From: Corynespora cassiicola
Taxonomy: Eukaryota > Ascomycota > Dothideomycetes > Pleosporales > Corynesporascaceae
DNA length: 64,000 nucleotides
Reading direction: 5' to 3'
Assembly (NCBI GenBank): GCA_022059125.1
Contig: JAEUWY010000013.1
Span: 1,054,001 to 1,118,000, forward strand
The position numbers and the translations under genes are program-made. Positions 11,401 to 21,409 of the stretch are shown here, piece by piece (within the stretch, counting starts at the first letter, position 1; every line of letters starts with the position of its first letter). The notes below the pieces were generated by a model. The model saw only the letters and a list, made by a program, of their open reading frames with translations, had not been told where the DNA came from and did no database searches.

Positions 11401-12771
11401 AAACGTACGGTCATGACCAACGTCTATGGCGTCACTTTCATGGGTGCGAAAGTCCAGGTGCTGGATGAGCTCAAAGCCATGTTTCCTAATTTCACCCCCG
11501 TACCAGGCGTCAATGATCTCGGTCTTCTTGCCGTCTATATTTCGAAAAAGATCTTCGCGGCTCTCGGTAAAATCTTTAATGGTGCTCAGGAGATCCAGTA
11601 CTGGCTGGGCGAATGTGGCGATCGAATCACCACGTCACTCTCTCCCGAGCAAATCGAACGAGCAGCGCAACGTCTAGCTGGATCGGCAAACGCTTATGGA
11701 TCAAAGTATCAGGTCAAGACGAAGGGTCGCCAACAGAACGTCCGAGAAAAGCTGAGCGCCAAGCTCGAAGGTTTCCGGACTGGCATCATCTGGACGACTC
11801 CGCTCAGAATGCCCGTCGTTCAACCTTACTTCAAAGAGACCAACAAGCTCATCAGGACAAGCCTGCAGGACATCACCATCACAACTCGCTCTGCGAGCGC
11901 CGAGGTCGACAAACGGAAACAGCTCCAAGGCTTCCCTCCAAACTTTATTCATTCCCTCGATGCCACACATATGCTGCTCTCGGCTCTCAAGTGCGAAGAA
12001 ATGGGACTGGACTTCGCGGCCGTGCACGACAGTTTCTGGACGCATGCTGCCGACATTCCTACCTTGAGCGTCATCTTGCGCGATGCCTTTGTCAGGATGC
12101 ACTCTGAGGACATTGTGAAGCGACTGGCCGCCGAGTTTGAGGCGCGATATGCTGGACACATGTATCGAGCCAATATCAAAGTTACTAGCGTGGCTGCTCA
12201 TAAGATTTTGGATTGGAGAGCCGAGCAAAGGAAGGCTGGCAAAATCAAGAAAACTACCCACCGTTGCACCGCCGTAATCGACGAGTTGGTGCTTGAAGCG
12301 GAAAGACAAGCGCTGTTGAAGAGCGAAGATCCTGTCAAGAGGAAGGAGGGAGAAGAAATGGTCACTCCAACCAGCATATGGCTTGCCTTGGGGTCGGCAA
12401 AGGATCTGTCGTCGTCTCGTCTCGCTCTATTGGGCGACACGAGCACAAAAAACAGCACGACTTTTGAGAAGGTAAAGGACAAGGTCCTCGGCATGGAAGC
12501 CGATGCAACCGATAGCCCCGAGGCGTCGAATGCAACTATCCCTGACGAGGATCCACTGGAGGATGACGAGGAACTCGATGCCGATGCGGAGCCACTGGAA
12601 TCAGACGTTGAAGCCGAAGCTTCGGACAAGCCTAAGCGCCAACGAACACCGAAAAGAGCCAGTCTCACTACCTCGGTCCAAGTCTGGCTCCCTCTCACGT
12701 TCCCTCCTGTGCCCAAGAAGGGTGGCTGGGATGTCAGCCGTCTCCGCGAGTCCAAGTACTTTTTCTCGTGA
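8494..12771 (+). CDS. RPO41: mitochondrial DNA-directed RNA polymerase (T7-like, single subunit)
   Basis: Intronless 1,425-aa protein, the right length for a filamentous-fungal Rpo41/CYT-5. The N-terminus (MLSSVARRRLRRDAFRTP) is Arg-rich and lacks acidic residues, as expected for a mitochondrial import signal. The C-terminal half carries all three T7-family catalytic motifs: motif A HQDGTCNGLQHYAALGGD with D901, motif B KRTVMTNVYG with K970 and Y978 (the eight-residue spacing seen in T7 K631/Y639), and motif C VHDSFW with D1179. FRGRAYPIPP and PPNFIHSLDATH are further family signatures. It transcribes mitochondrial DNA in the matrix and primes its replication. An acidic insertion at about residues 1350-1390 (repeated Asp/Glu, then KPKRQRTPKR) interrupts the C-terminal region before the terminal FF-S end; I infer a lineage-specific linker. 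Confidence 0.95.
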   Translation: MLSSVARRRLRRDAFRTPTQLAQQLTLPWLCPAQMRTTASISSPTTPSSTDSRKQRLPASSSLSPRHDTRSLATQADVQSTDGSMSFNGIVQNWGSRVPTPRMAKLDSWDPSNPLVINATLALAAPSTPKRAGIGGDPIELHQNLYACLRVGRMDRAMAIISRLSSLYSPSAPELVDAHNIYLQTMLDQAQESPAADSLDTIDGWYQANMVQKAVEPSAQTFVTLLRAAMTLPCAGDRDDAVRKYLVLASEYGTGLLDEVNSSSDFSNEEWDTLIRLQPEEFDEPPQADIPVEESVNSPLAREKLIEHGILSDPNLHIKSVPQKGLGLDTLKRSLSAFDSDVEFPHDMEGTQAEKERAHALMRQIRIEKDSQDAAVERWKTEDEKLQEMGIHGVIKSKPIQALMHNWYLTLLPKFKEEFKRTQQVLSNQTVDTARDPRNSYGPFLELITPEKLAAMTIQRTLAASARGMRGDQSPLRIATIATSIGGDIEAHAKAEARRKYTSRQKKARIDARKQMLARLSKTDAAPRFAPRTEAPSIVDTLVQTDFPTHIKLLLGSMALENLMGSAFITVAATNPKTGKEVSSTQSAFGHTHSFRNGRKIGFISPHQDIMDKLVTQPVHSVQALHLPMVAEPVPWTDYESGAYYRAKSNVMRDKNKFLTQRAYAQSAIGNGDMDKVLAALDVLGRVPWKINESVFRVVAEAWNAGEGIGGLVAEKPFIQRPEEPNPDATVRERVMWAKMMQEYENTKSGLHSQRCFQNFQLEIARAYVKEDKMYFPHNVDFRGRAYPIPPVLNHMGADLARGLLQFANAKELGTVGLQWLKVHLANLYGFDKASLSEREQFAMDNIAEIYDSATNPLDGRRWWSKAEDPWQCLACCVELKNALDSPDPTRYMSRLPVHQDGTCNGLQHYAALGGDEAGATQVNLEPSDRPQDIYTGVADMVSEMISEDAAKGQKMALFIDGKVTRKVVKRTVMTNVYGVTFMGAKVQVLDELKAMFPNFTPVPGVNDLGLLAVYISKKIFAALGKIFNGAQEIQYWLGECGDRITTSLSPEQIERAAQRLAGSANAYGSKYQVKTKGRQQNVREKLSAKLEGFRTGIIWTTPLRMPVVQPYFKETNKLIRTSLQDITITTRSASAEVDKRKQLQGFPPNFIHSLDATHMLLSALKCEEMGLDFAAVHDSFWTHAADIPTLSVILRDAFVRMHSEDIVKRLAAEFEARYAGHMYRANIKVTSVAAHKILDWRAEQRKAGKIKKTTHRCTAVIDELVLEAERQALLKSEDPVKRKEGEEMVTPTSIWLALGSAKDLSSSRLALLGDTSTKNSTTFEKVKDKVLGMEADATDSPEASNATIPDEDPLEDDEELDADAEPLESDVEAEASDKPKRQRTPKRASLTTSVQVWLPLTFPPVPKKGGWDVSRLRESKYFFS

Positions 12772-15449
12772 GAAGTTTGTCCCCAAGGATCTTGCTCGCG
12801 ATTCAATGGCGTCTTGTTATAGATGGTTGGTTTGGAACGGTGTTTCTTGATTATTGTTCATCAACATCATCATTTGGGAGAAGAAAAAAAGGGAGGCGTT
12901 TGATGCATGGCCAATGGCGTTTTTGTCCTTTTTTTTTTCTCATCTCACAAAAGTAATACATTTTCGAACTTGCGCCAGTCGGTGGCTGGGCATGTTTGAA
13001 GGGAGAGTTGACCTTCTTTTTTCTTTCTCTCTCAACTATCCTGTACGGCTATGTTCCTCTTTTTAATCTGCTTCCACCTTGTTTTATATCAATCATGAGA
13101 TTGGAGGAGAGGAGGGAGAGTGGGAGTTTTTCATGTACTATTACAAGATGATGAGGGAATGTTGTGTATGCTGGAATGTCACATTTTCGACAAAGCGCCG
13201 CTCTGGTGGGTAGGAATATGGGAGGCGTGTACGATGATTATATACGTGTGTAGGATTAAGTGGGGATGAGGTATTTGAGCGTAGGAGAATTGAGAAAAGT
13301 TCACACATGAATTGCTTGGTGGTGGTGCGATGCATGTTTTGTGCGGTGATGTGGATAGGGGAGGGGAGGGGAGGGGGGTGCGTGTTACAACTTGCTGCGC
13401 CATAGAGGCCTAGGATTGCTACATGGATGGTTCAGTGAGGCTTTGGAGTACAGGGATCCTTGTCCATGGGAATGTGTGCACACTTTCTGTCCTGCAAAAA
13501 TGAAACGATGGAAGTGTGCGGTAGCGAGTGAATGAATGCGGGTGCCGCCTAGCGCGGTGTGCGTGATGACGCCCGATAACACACCTTTTCTTTCTCTCTC
13601 CATCAATTTTGAACTTGAGAAAAATGATTCATGGATGAATGTGAAAGTGTCCTACACCCACAACCTCGAGTTTCCCTTTCAGGAACGATAAATGATCTAA
13701 ACGAGTTTGACAGCGGTGGTAGCGAGGTTAGATATCGCTCTGGTATGTGTGGTGTGTGCTGGTGGGGATGTTGGTTGTTGAGAGTGCAGGTTTTTGAAAG
13801 TTTGGGCTTCGTTGATGGTTGTAGATGTAAGATTTTTCCATTTTTCGCTATTCTTGTAAGATGTGTGCGTGTCAGTGCTTCATGACTTTCTTCTAAATGA
13901 CTGTTTTCGGAAAGTCGAGGGAGGGTAGGGAGGCGAGGATGCTGCGGTAACGAGTCGAAGCGAGCTTTTACGGTAACATGACGAGTACACAATCATATTT
14001 TTTTTCTAACGGCATAGGCGTTATTTATGTAAGATTTCCTCTTCTTCTATGCGTATGGAGTTAGAGAGGCACGGGTCTTGGATAACAGAGTTTGATGTCT
14101 TTTCTGCAGGGTCGTACGTTCTGCCGCAGTTTAGAGACGGCAGTGAGTAGAGCAGCTATTTGAAAAAAAAACTCTAATTTTATATATCGCAGCAATGAAT
14201 TAGTGCGGTGTGTATCTGCTCATTTAGCAGATCGTGGAAGCGATCTGATCTGACGAGATGAGATTGGTTCGGATGCCGAGACAAGACTGACAACCTTGGA
14301 ATACTTAGGAAAAGGAGCTTTCCCTGCATTCCAAGACCCCATTCCATCGTTCACACTTACACTCTCACTATTACACAGTATTTTTCACCTCTAAGTAGTT
14401 GTCTAATTAGGAAGGTTGGAAGATAGTATGGCGCTCTCAGTGAAAGTCAGCACACACATTCTGTCTGTGTTTTGATTATTCCAAGACCCCTTTCTATTGT
14501 TTACATTACACTCTCACTATCTCTCAGTATTCCTACACCTCTATAAATTTGCCTAATTAGGAAGGCCATAAGACGGGATGAAGCACAATATGTGAAATGT
14601 TCTGTTCCTAATATTTCAGAACCTAGTGTCAACATTGCAAAGACTCTTCCATCATCCACAATCTCCCAATGAGTCCTGCGTATCTAGACCAAGGGATAAG
14701 ATAGAGATCTATATCTCTGTACAGAGCCTAATTTTCGCCATCTTTGCCTATACTCAACATTCACCTCAGTGTTGCTCCGCCTTAAATTCGAACCAAAAAA
14801 AATTCTGGGATACACGGACCTCATCTCAATGTGCTTGCACTTCTGCCGCATTGCTTCTCTGCCTTTCTACTTCCCCGCCTTATATATTCCCCACCATAAC
14901 TATTAGCGGCTACAACAGCCCATCCAAAACATCCACACTCCCTACAACCTTGGCAGCCTGCCTACCACATCACTAGCGACCGCCAGGGGACTTGTGTTCA
15001 AGTGCCTTGTCAACACCGTGGCCGACTTTCGATAAGAACGCATCTATAGGATTGGGTATACAGTACTTGCTTGCCTCCAGACTTGGTACAATGACGAGAT
15101 ATCTCGCTTCCTTCATTTGCTTGCTTCCAAAACCTTGTCGTTCCATTCCGTTCCGATCCCACCCACGCTATGCCATGCTAACAATTGCTCCGATATATGC
15201 AATAAGCTTAATTATTTTTTCCCCTCCTTCCGGAATAAAAGAAGAACAAAATGAACGCCGGGGTATGCTAATGTCTTTCTCACAACCTTGTCCTGACGCC
15301 TTCTGTGATGCTCTGTCGACCTCCTTCACAACTGCCACCATCTCTGAGGGGTGCCATGGGTGGGCTTATCCCCTAATCATCCTCCCATCCTCATCCCGCT
15401 TCACTTCACCCCACTTTCACATGGCCAAACCATAACCTTTTAAACTCGT
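12772..15449. other. 2.7-kb gene-free stretch between RPO41 and Clr2
   Basis: It contains the 3' flanks of two converging genes and a T-rich part at 12,900-13,070. Frames such as those at 13,603-13,992 (-), 14,626-14,976 (+) and 14,992-15,435 (+) have non-coding composition. The only structure I can support is the 94-bp direct repeat listed separately. Confidence 0.5.
14329..14572. repeat. imperfect 94-bp direct repeat, two copies 150 bp apart
   Basis: Copy one (14,329-14,422) and copy two (14,479-14,572) both start TTCCAAGACCCC and both contain ACACTCTCACTAT, CAGTATT, CACCTCTA and CTAATTAGGAAGG in the same order. By eye about three-quarters of bases match, and many differences are C/T transitions. 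I see no terminal inverted repeats or coding potential. It could be a decayed tandem duplication or part of a larger dispersed repeat. Confidence 0.7.
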
Positions 15450-17563
15450 CTAAAATCCAAAGTCCTCTGGAAAAGCCATGCCGCCTTCCTCGATGCCATC
15501 CAAATTCATGAAATCGTCCAGGGCAAAAGCCGCGTTATCGCCATTCCCTGAGCCCATGCCGTATCCGACATTCTGCTGCTGATGTGGGTGAGGTTGATGT
15601 TGCTCGGCAGGCTGGCCCTGCGTCACCGCCGTAGCAGCCGCCGCCACCGACTCGGGAGCCTCGATGCCATCGACAAGCTGCAAGCCCTTGGGGACAGAAG
15701 TGCCAAAGGCGGCGACACGATCCGGCCTGAGGTTCCCCAGAGCCTTGCCCAAGCCCGTAGCGTCGCCGCGAGAGTTCATCCATATGCCGTTGCCGCCTTC
15801 ATTGTTCTGCACGGCCTTTTTGAAGGGCTCGACAAAGACTATGCTCGTTTCGTACCAGCGACCCTTGATCTCGGAGATTTCGAGGCGCGATGTCGAGGCC
15901 ATGAGCTTCCAATAGGCAAAGGTGCGTGTCATGGGAACGAGGAGCTTGTTGCGCCAGTTCATGTCCTCGCGCATACGACTGGGGATGTTGGCGTTTGGCT
16001 GGGGCTCTGGCGGGGCGCTGGCGTTGGTAGCAGGGATAGTGGCGTACGTGTAGAGATCGCCGACGAAGTAGACCTTGGAGAGGGGGGGTGGGCTTTGGGC
16101 GTTTGACTGGTTCTGCGGCGCTCCCGGGAGGGTACGCTCAATGATGTCGGTCACGACCATCAAGTCGGATCCGCTGCCTATGCGGAGGCGAACGGGCTCA
16201 CCCCTCCAAATCTTCTCGGCGCCCAAGAAGATGCCATTCCAGTGCCGTTCCTCGACACCCATGTTATTTGTAGTGTTGAGGCAGTCGAACAAGGTGTAGG
16301 TGGCGTCGATGGCCTTGGCAGCGAGGATGGATGCGTCCACGTCCGGTATGCCATCGCCATACCGACCAGATACCAGCTGATTCCAATCAACTTGGTCGTA
16401 GGTCAGGTTAGTATTCTGCCTTAGGTAAAGATAGGTGCATGAAGGAGCGGACCAAGCCAGCCAAGGTTTCAAATCTTGGTTCGACATGACAATCTCCTGG
16501 GCCGGTCTGTCATAAGGGTGCGATAGTGGCTGGATGAGATAGGCACGATCTCCCGGAGCATCCTTGTTCAGCCAACGGCGTACGATGAGCCCGAGGCCCC
16601 AAGCAGTGGTCTTTGGCCGGTAGAACCATACCACCTCGCCCGTCCGGCAGACAAACTTGTTGTAGTAGGAGTCGAACTGCTGGTCCAAGTTTCGAGGCTG
16701 TGGGAGGGGTGTGGACTGGATCGAAGGTGGGGGCTGGATGCGAAGAGCGCTGGGGGTTGCGGGCTTCAGGCCGGGGCTCTGGCTGGCAACGGGGCCTGAA
16801 CTGGGGCGGCGCACGGGTAATTGCACAGCGGCGGGGCGAGCAGCCGGCGTACCGGCGGGTGTGGCGGTCTGCGACGTGGTCGCCGGGGTGTGCTCCCTCT
16901 TGACTGTGGCATCTGGCTTGACGTCGGGCTTGACTTCAGCCTTGACTTCGGGCTTGACCTCTGGCTTTGGCTTGTCCGCCTCGAGCTGCACGGGCGAGCA
17001 GATGCGGCACGAGCAGTTCTGGTAGTCGCTCGACTCGTCGGTGCAGAGCCACAATAGGTGGGGGAAGAACTCGATGGGGCTCCTGAAGCGCTTCCGGGGG
17101 CCCTTGGGGTAGCCGTAGAGGTAGGCGTCCTGGCGGTCGTGGCCGCCGCCCGAGTGGTTCTTGACCTTGGTCTGGCCGTCGGCCTTTGATTTGATGTGCT
17201 CGTACAGGCGGTAGCCCTCGGGGAAGTCCCACAGGATGGCCTGCTGCCACTTGTCTGGGGGGTGCTCGGTCAGCGCGGCGCACAAGATAGAGTATACAAT
17301 GGGACAGGCGTCTTACCTTCGTGCTGCTTGCCGCCAATCTCGCGCAACAGCATGCCACCCAACTTCTTGCGCCAGTCGATGTGCTTGGGCTCGTCGCGGT
17401 CGATCAGGCGGTAGAAGTCGCACTGGCCTTGCTCGTTGGGCGTGCGGTCGAGCTGCTCCTGCGTGGGGCCATTGCGGAGGATGGTGCCCTTCTGGTTGAC
17501 CACCTCCTGGCCGTCCGACTTGCACGGGAAGATGGGCCAGAACTGCGTCGTCGGCTGGGCCAT
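15450..17563 (-). CDS. Clr2-like transcription-silencing protein (SHREC complex subunit)
   Basis: Two exons on the minus strand, 17,563-17,317 and 17,254-15,450, with a 62-bp intron (GTAAGA..CCCCCCAG, branch GCTGACC), give 683 aa. The N-terminal part (residues about 25-150) has the conserved Clr2 pattern: DGQEVVNQKGTILRNGPT, then CDFYRLIDRDEPKHIDWRKK, then ILWDFPEGYRLYEHIK. The middle is Pro/Lys/Val-rich repeats and disordered. The C-terminal half (about 245-600) has a globular BAH-like region with VVWFYRPKTTAWGLGLIVRRW and VYFVGDLYTYA. In fission yeast, Clr2 is part of the SHREC complex of heterochromatic silencing, and I infer the same nuclear role. It lies head-to-head with the SNF2-PHD gene. 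The family call rests on remembered motifs, so it is good but not certain. Confidence 0.75.
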
Positions 17564-18037
17564 GTCGATCGTCGGTCGTTGGGGCGGCGCGGGTGGCGCG
17601 TGAGGGTGGAGGGGGAGGAGGAAGTGAATGAATATCATCGAAGTCGACGATCTGCGAGGCTGACCTCTAGGGCTGCAGCGCGCCTGCCTGCCCCGGCGTT
17701 TAGCCCGCCTTGTCTCCGGCGCTAGCCGAATCTCCCAGGAACGCGTCCGTTGAACTACACACCCCACCACGGCTCTTCGCGTCAAGTCCATGATGAGACG
17801 CTCCATTCACTTCACCGTCTCCAGTCTTACCTTTTTGCAAAATGTCTGGTCATGCATGCTTTAGCCTTCATTCACCGTTGCAGTCGTACAATGGGCGCCC
17901 TCCCACCGCCAGCCCTCCGCCGCCGCTCTTTGACACTTACCAAGCCTCCTTGCTAGAAGTTTTTTTCCCTTCCCTACACCCCCTTCTTTGAGACTGATGG
18001 TCTCTCAATCTTTTGCTTGCCGGTTTGGATAGTGACC
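17564..18037. promoter_or_regulatory. divergent promoter region between Clr2-like and SNF2-PHD genes
   Basis: The two start codons face away from each other, separated by 474 bp. The region is CT-rich on the plus strand near the SNF2 start and contains no other gene. Co-regulation is possible, but no specific binding site was recognised. Confidence 0.5.
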
Positions 18038-21000
18038 ATGGGCGAACTACCCGGCGTTGTGGCGGGCTCTGCCCTGCCGAGCACACCCAAGCCGCGGGGA
18101 GGCTTTCTGCAGGACCTTTTGCAGCAATTTGGATGCCAGAGCTCAGCAACGTCTGTTACAAAGGCGCGGAGGGAGGCGGGCTTCCCCCGAGTGCTGCCGC
18201 AGCAGCCTTCACTGGTGCCTGCCCTGTCGCCATCGCAACCTAGCCCAAACAAACCTGGACTGCCTGCTCTCTCACCTCTGCCTGCTTCTACCCCGGACGT
18301 TTCCCCTCCCTCCATCCCACAGCTCTCCAGCACCTCGAAGACGCCGAGTCCGGATACATCCAAAGAGGAGATCAAGATGGAGCGCAAAAAGAGGCCGAGG
18401 CCGGACGAAGTCGCACCAACCACACGCGGTCAAAAGGCCAATGTCATCGTCCAGTCTGACACAGTCGCGGATGAGCCACCAACCTCCCGCCAAAAATTAT
18501 CCCCCCGCCGAAAGCCAGATACGGCGCGTAACAGGCTGCGAGAGGAAATCGCCCAAAACTCCAAGCTTAAGGCCGACAAGTTCCTCGTTGCTCATAAGGA
18601 CAAATTTCTCCCCCTCTTGCCTGAGAACAATCATGTCGCAAAAGCCGTGGCCAAATGGCAAGGGAAAGACATCGATACCGCCGAATACGAAGAACTCGTC
18701 GAACAGCCGCAGGGTGTCAAGGCCGTCATGAAGCATTACCAACTCGCCGGTCTCTCATTCCTCGTTTGGCTTCATCGCAACGGCTTTTCCGGCATTCTTG
18801 GGGATGAGATGGGTTTGGGAAAGACCCTGCAGACACTTTCAATGTTCCAGTATCTCGAAGAGCAGGATAGGAAGGGCCAAGTCAGGTCGGAAGAGCTTCG
18901 CCCGTATCTCGTCGTTTGTCCGCTCAGTGTTCTCGATTCATGGGTGAAGGAGGCTGAGAAATGGGTGCCGGATCTCAAGGTTCTCCGATTCCATGGCACT
19001 TCTTCTGAGCGGGAGCATTTGAAAAAGGTTGCTTCCGGTATGGAGGACTTATATGGGAATGAAACTGAAGAGGCTCTGGGTAGGAAGGCATCACGTGAGG
19101 CTGGGGAAAAGGTACCAAAGCTTCCGGGGGGCTCTTCAATGTCATACAAGATCATCGTCACCACATACGAGATATTCCAGGCGGAGCAGACATGGCTGAA
19201 GCATTCATTTCTCTGGAGGTATGTGGTTCTGGACGAGGGGCATCGGATTAAAAACAGCATCACGCAATTGTCTGTGGCTTTGAGGTCCATCAACTCTGAG
19301 CACCGTCTGATCCTCACCGGCACCCCGCTCCAAAACAACCTCATGGAAATGTGGGCCTTGTTGAATTGGCTATATCCGAACGTCTTCACCAGCAATACAA
19401 TGAAACTGTTCAAAGACTCATTCGACCTCAGCCGCGGCCAAGTCAACCGGGAAACAATGGCCAATGCTCGATCCCTCCTCGAGCTCATCATGCTTAGGCG
19501 TATGAAGGACAGCCCCGGAGTCAACCTTGGCATTCCGCCGAAAGAGGAGGTTTTCTTATACGTCCCTCTTACGCCCATGCAGAGGTTCTGGTACATGCGT
19601 CTCCTCACCCGCGTCGGCGACAGCATGCTCAATGACCTTTTTGCCGATAGCAGGGCTCAGGAAGAACGAGCTTTGAAGCAGTATGAAGAAGACAAGCTGC
19701 TCATCAAGAAAAAAGATACAGAAGCTTCAAGAGGTGTCCAAGATTGGGAAGAGACGACTGCAATTATGGAGCAGGCAGTTCAAAAGGAACGAGCGAGTGT
19801 TGGGACCTCTAAATGGCAGCGCCTGATGAATCTCATCCTGCAATTGCGCAAATGCTGCTCGCATCCCTACATGCTCCCAGGGGCTTTGCCGCATCCATAT
19901 CACCTGGGGCGCCACGTTGTCCAAGCATCGGGAAAGTTTATTCTTCTTGAGAAGCTTTTGATCCACTCCGTTCTGGAACAAAACAAGAAGGTCCTTATCT
20001 TCTCTGGTTTCACTGGCATGTTAGACTGCTGCGAGGACTTGTTGTCGTTAGTAGGGGACCATGGACAGATCTTCAAGTACCTCAGGCTCGACGGTGACAC
20101 AGCGAGGGCCCGTCGCAATCTTGACATGCGGCTGTTTGAAGACTTCAACTCCCCTTACAAGGTCATGCTTCTGTCGACCCGCGCTGGCGGCCTTGGAATC
20201 AACCTCACACGTGCCGAAGATGTCATATTCCTCGATGAGGATTGGAATCCCCAGGTCACCATTCAAGCAGAGGCTCGAGCCCATCGTATTGGCCAAACCA
20301 ATAAAGTGACCATATACAAATTATGCACCCAAGGGACGGTCGAAGAGCAAATGATGGGCCGCATTCGTAAAAAACTTTACTTGTCCGCGAAGATTACAGA
20401 ATCCATGCGCAATATACACGGCACCAACACTCGTGCGGATGGAGATGGCTTCACGGATGCCACCGATGATATGCCGCAAATGACTGCATCACAACTGAAG
20501 ACTCTTGTGCGTCGTGGGGCTCAGACCCTGTCTCGTCCTGAGATCAATGTCACCGAAATGCTATCATGGGACTTCAAGACCATGATGGAGATTTGCAGGG
20601 ACAAGCCTGCTGACCCCAGCATCAAGCTCGAAGGGGAGAGTGAGCTAGATGAGGATCAGTGGCTCAGTATGATTGAGCGTGTCGCGTGCGACATCCTCGA
20701 CGGTAAAAAGGTTCGCAAAGAGAGTGTTGACTCGGAAGCAGCCTTCGGATTGCCGGCTGGCTTCAAGCGTGAGGATAGACGCGTGGGCAAAAACACGACT
20801 GTCATGGTCGGGGAATATGCCATCAGCAAGGAGTCGATGAATTGCGGCGACTGGGAGGCTGTCCCTACCCTTGCTGGAAAAGATCCTCGACTTGCGGAAC
20901 CTGTGAGGGAGAAGCGGCGCCAGATTGCTCACGAGAGTCACTGCCTGGATTGTTTCAATGGGTTGGATTCAAGTCACAGTGTGTATTGCAAGAGTTGCCC

Positions 21001-21409
21001 TCGCGCCTTCCACTTCGACTGCCTCGAGCCAGAGGAGCAGGCCAAAGTGCACGGGTTCACAGGCTTCTACTGTTCTCAGCATCATTGTGCCATTTGCGGC
21101 AAGAAGACTCGAGATGTTGGCGGTCTACTCTATCGCTGCCGTTGGTGCCCCATGGCCTTTTGCGAGGACTGTGTGGAGAACGAGGAGCTCATCACTGATG
21201 AGCTACCCGAATTTGAGATGTTGGGAGAGGGCCCCTTCGTTGATGCCTTTTACGTCAAGTGTCCGTTTTGTCTCGACGCAGAGGATGATAATGAGGACCG
21301 CAAAAAATGGGTCGAGGCGACGGAGCTGGCTTACGAGGAGCAGCACCGCCAGTGGAAACAAGAAGCTCCGACTCAGAGCCCCTCGATCAAGTCTTCCCCC
21401 CGCACTTAA
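18038..21409 (+). CDS. SNF2-family chromatin remodelling ATPase with C-terminal PHD/zinc-finger region
   Basis: Intronless, 1,123 aa from the ATG at 18,038 (context GTGACCATGG). The first 230 residues are Pro/Ser/Lys-rich and disordered. The helicase core follows: Walker A GDEMGLGKT with K262, Walker B DEGH at 399-402, then TGTPLQNNLMEMWALLNWLYP. The C-terminal lobe has LLSTRAGGLGINLT and motif VI QAEARAHRIGQ at 743-753. After it, a Cys/His-rich block spans residues about 969-1,078 (CLDCFNG, YCKSCPRAFHFDCLEP, CAICGKK, RCRWCPMAFCEDC, CPFC), which reads as an extended PHD finger. It would move or restructure nucleosomes in the nucleus, with the PHD block reading histone tails (inferred). ISWI-like features are possible, but I cannot assign an orthologue. 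It is divergent from the Clr2-like gene. Confidence 0.88.
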   Translation: MGELPGVVAGSALPSTPKPRGGFLQDLLQQFGCQSSATSVTKARREAGFPRVLPQQPSLVPALSPSQPSPNKPGLPALSPLPASTPDVSPPSIPQLSSTSKTPSPDTSKEEIKMERKKRPRPDEVAPTTRGQKANVIVQSDTVADEPPTSRQKLSPRRKPDTARNRLREEIAQNSKLKADKFLVAHKDKFLPLLPENNHVAKAVAKWQGKDIDTAEYEELVEQPQGVKAVMKHYQLAGLSFLVWLHRNGFSGILGDEMGLGKTLQTLSMFQYLEEQDRKGQVRSEELRPYLVVCPLSVLDSWVKEAEKWVPDLKVLRFHGTSSEREHLKKVASGMEDLYGNETEEALGRKASREAGEKVPKLPGGSSMSYKIIVTTYEIFQAEQTWLKHSFLWRYVVLDEGHRIKNSITQLSVALRSINSEHRLILTGTPLQNNLMEMWALLNWLYPNVFTSNTMKLFKDSFDLSRGQVNRETMANARSLLELIMLRRMKDSPGVNLGIPPKEEVFLYVPLTPMQRFWYMRLLTRVGDSMLNDLFADSRAQEERALKQYEEDKLLIKKKDTEASRGVQDWEETTAIMEQAVQKERASVGTSKWQRLMNLILQLRKCCSHPYMLPGALPHPYHLGRHVVQASGKFILLEKLLIHSVLEQNKKVLIFSGFTGMLDCCEDLLSLVGDHGQIFKYLRLDGDTARARRNLDMRLFEDFNSPYKVMLLSTRAGGLGINLTRAEDVIFLDEDWNPQVTIQAEARAHRIGQTNKVTIYKLCTQGTVEEQMMGRIRKKLYLSAKITESMRNIHGTNTRADGDGFTDATDDMPQMTASQLKTLVRRGAQTLSRPEINVTEMLSWDFKTMMEICRDKPADPSIKLEGESELDEDQWLSMIERVACDILDGKKVRKESVDSEAAFGLPAGFKREDRRVGKNTTVMVGEYAISKESMNCGDWEAVPTLAGKDPRLAEPVREKRRQIAHESHCLDCFNGLDSSHSVYCKSCPRAFHFDCLEPEEQAKVHGFTGFYCSQHHCAICGKKTRDVGGLLYRCRWCPMAFCEDCVENEELITDELPEFEMLGEGPFVDAFYVKCPFCLDAEDDNEDRKKWVEATELAYEEQHRQWKQEAPTQSPSIKSSPRT

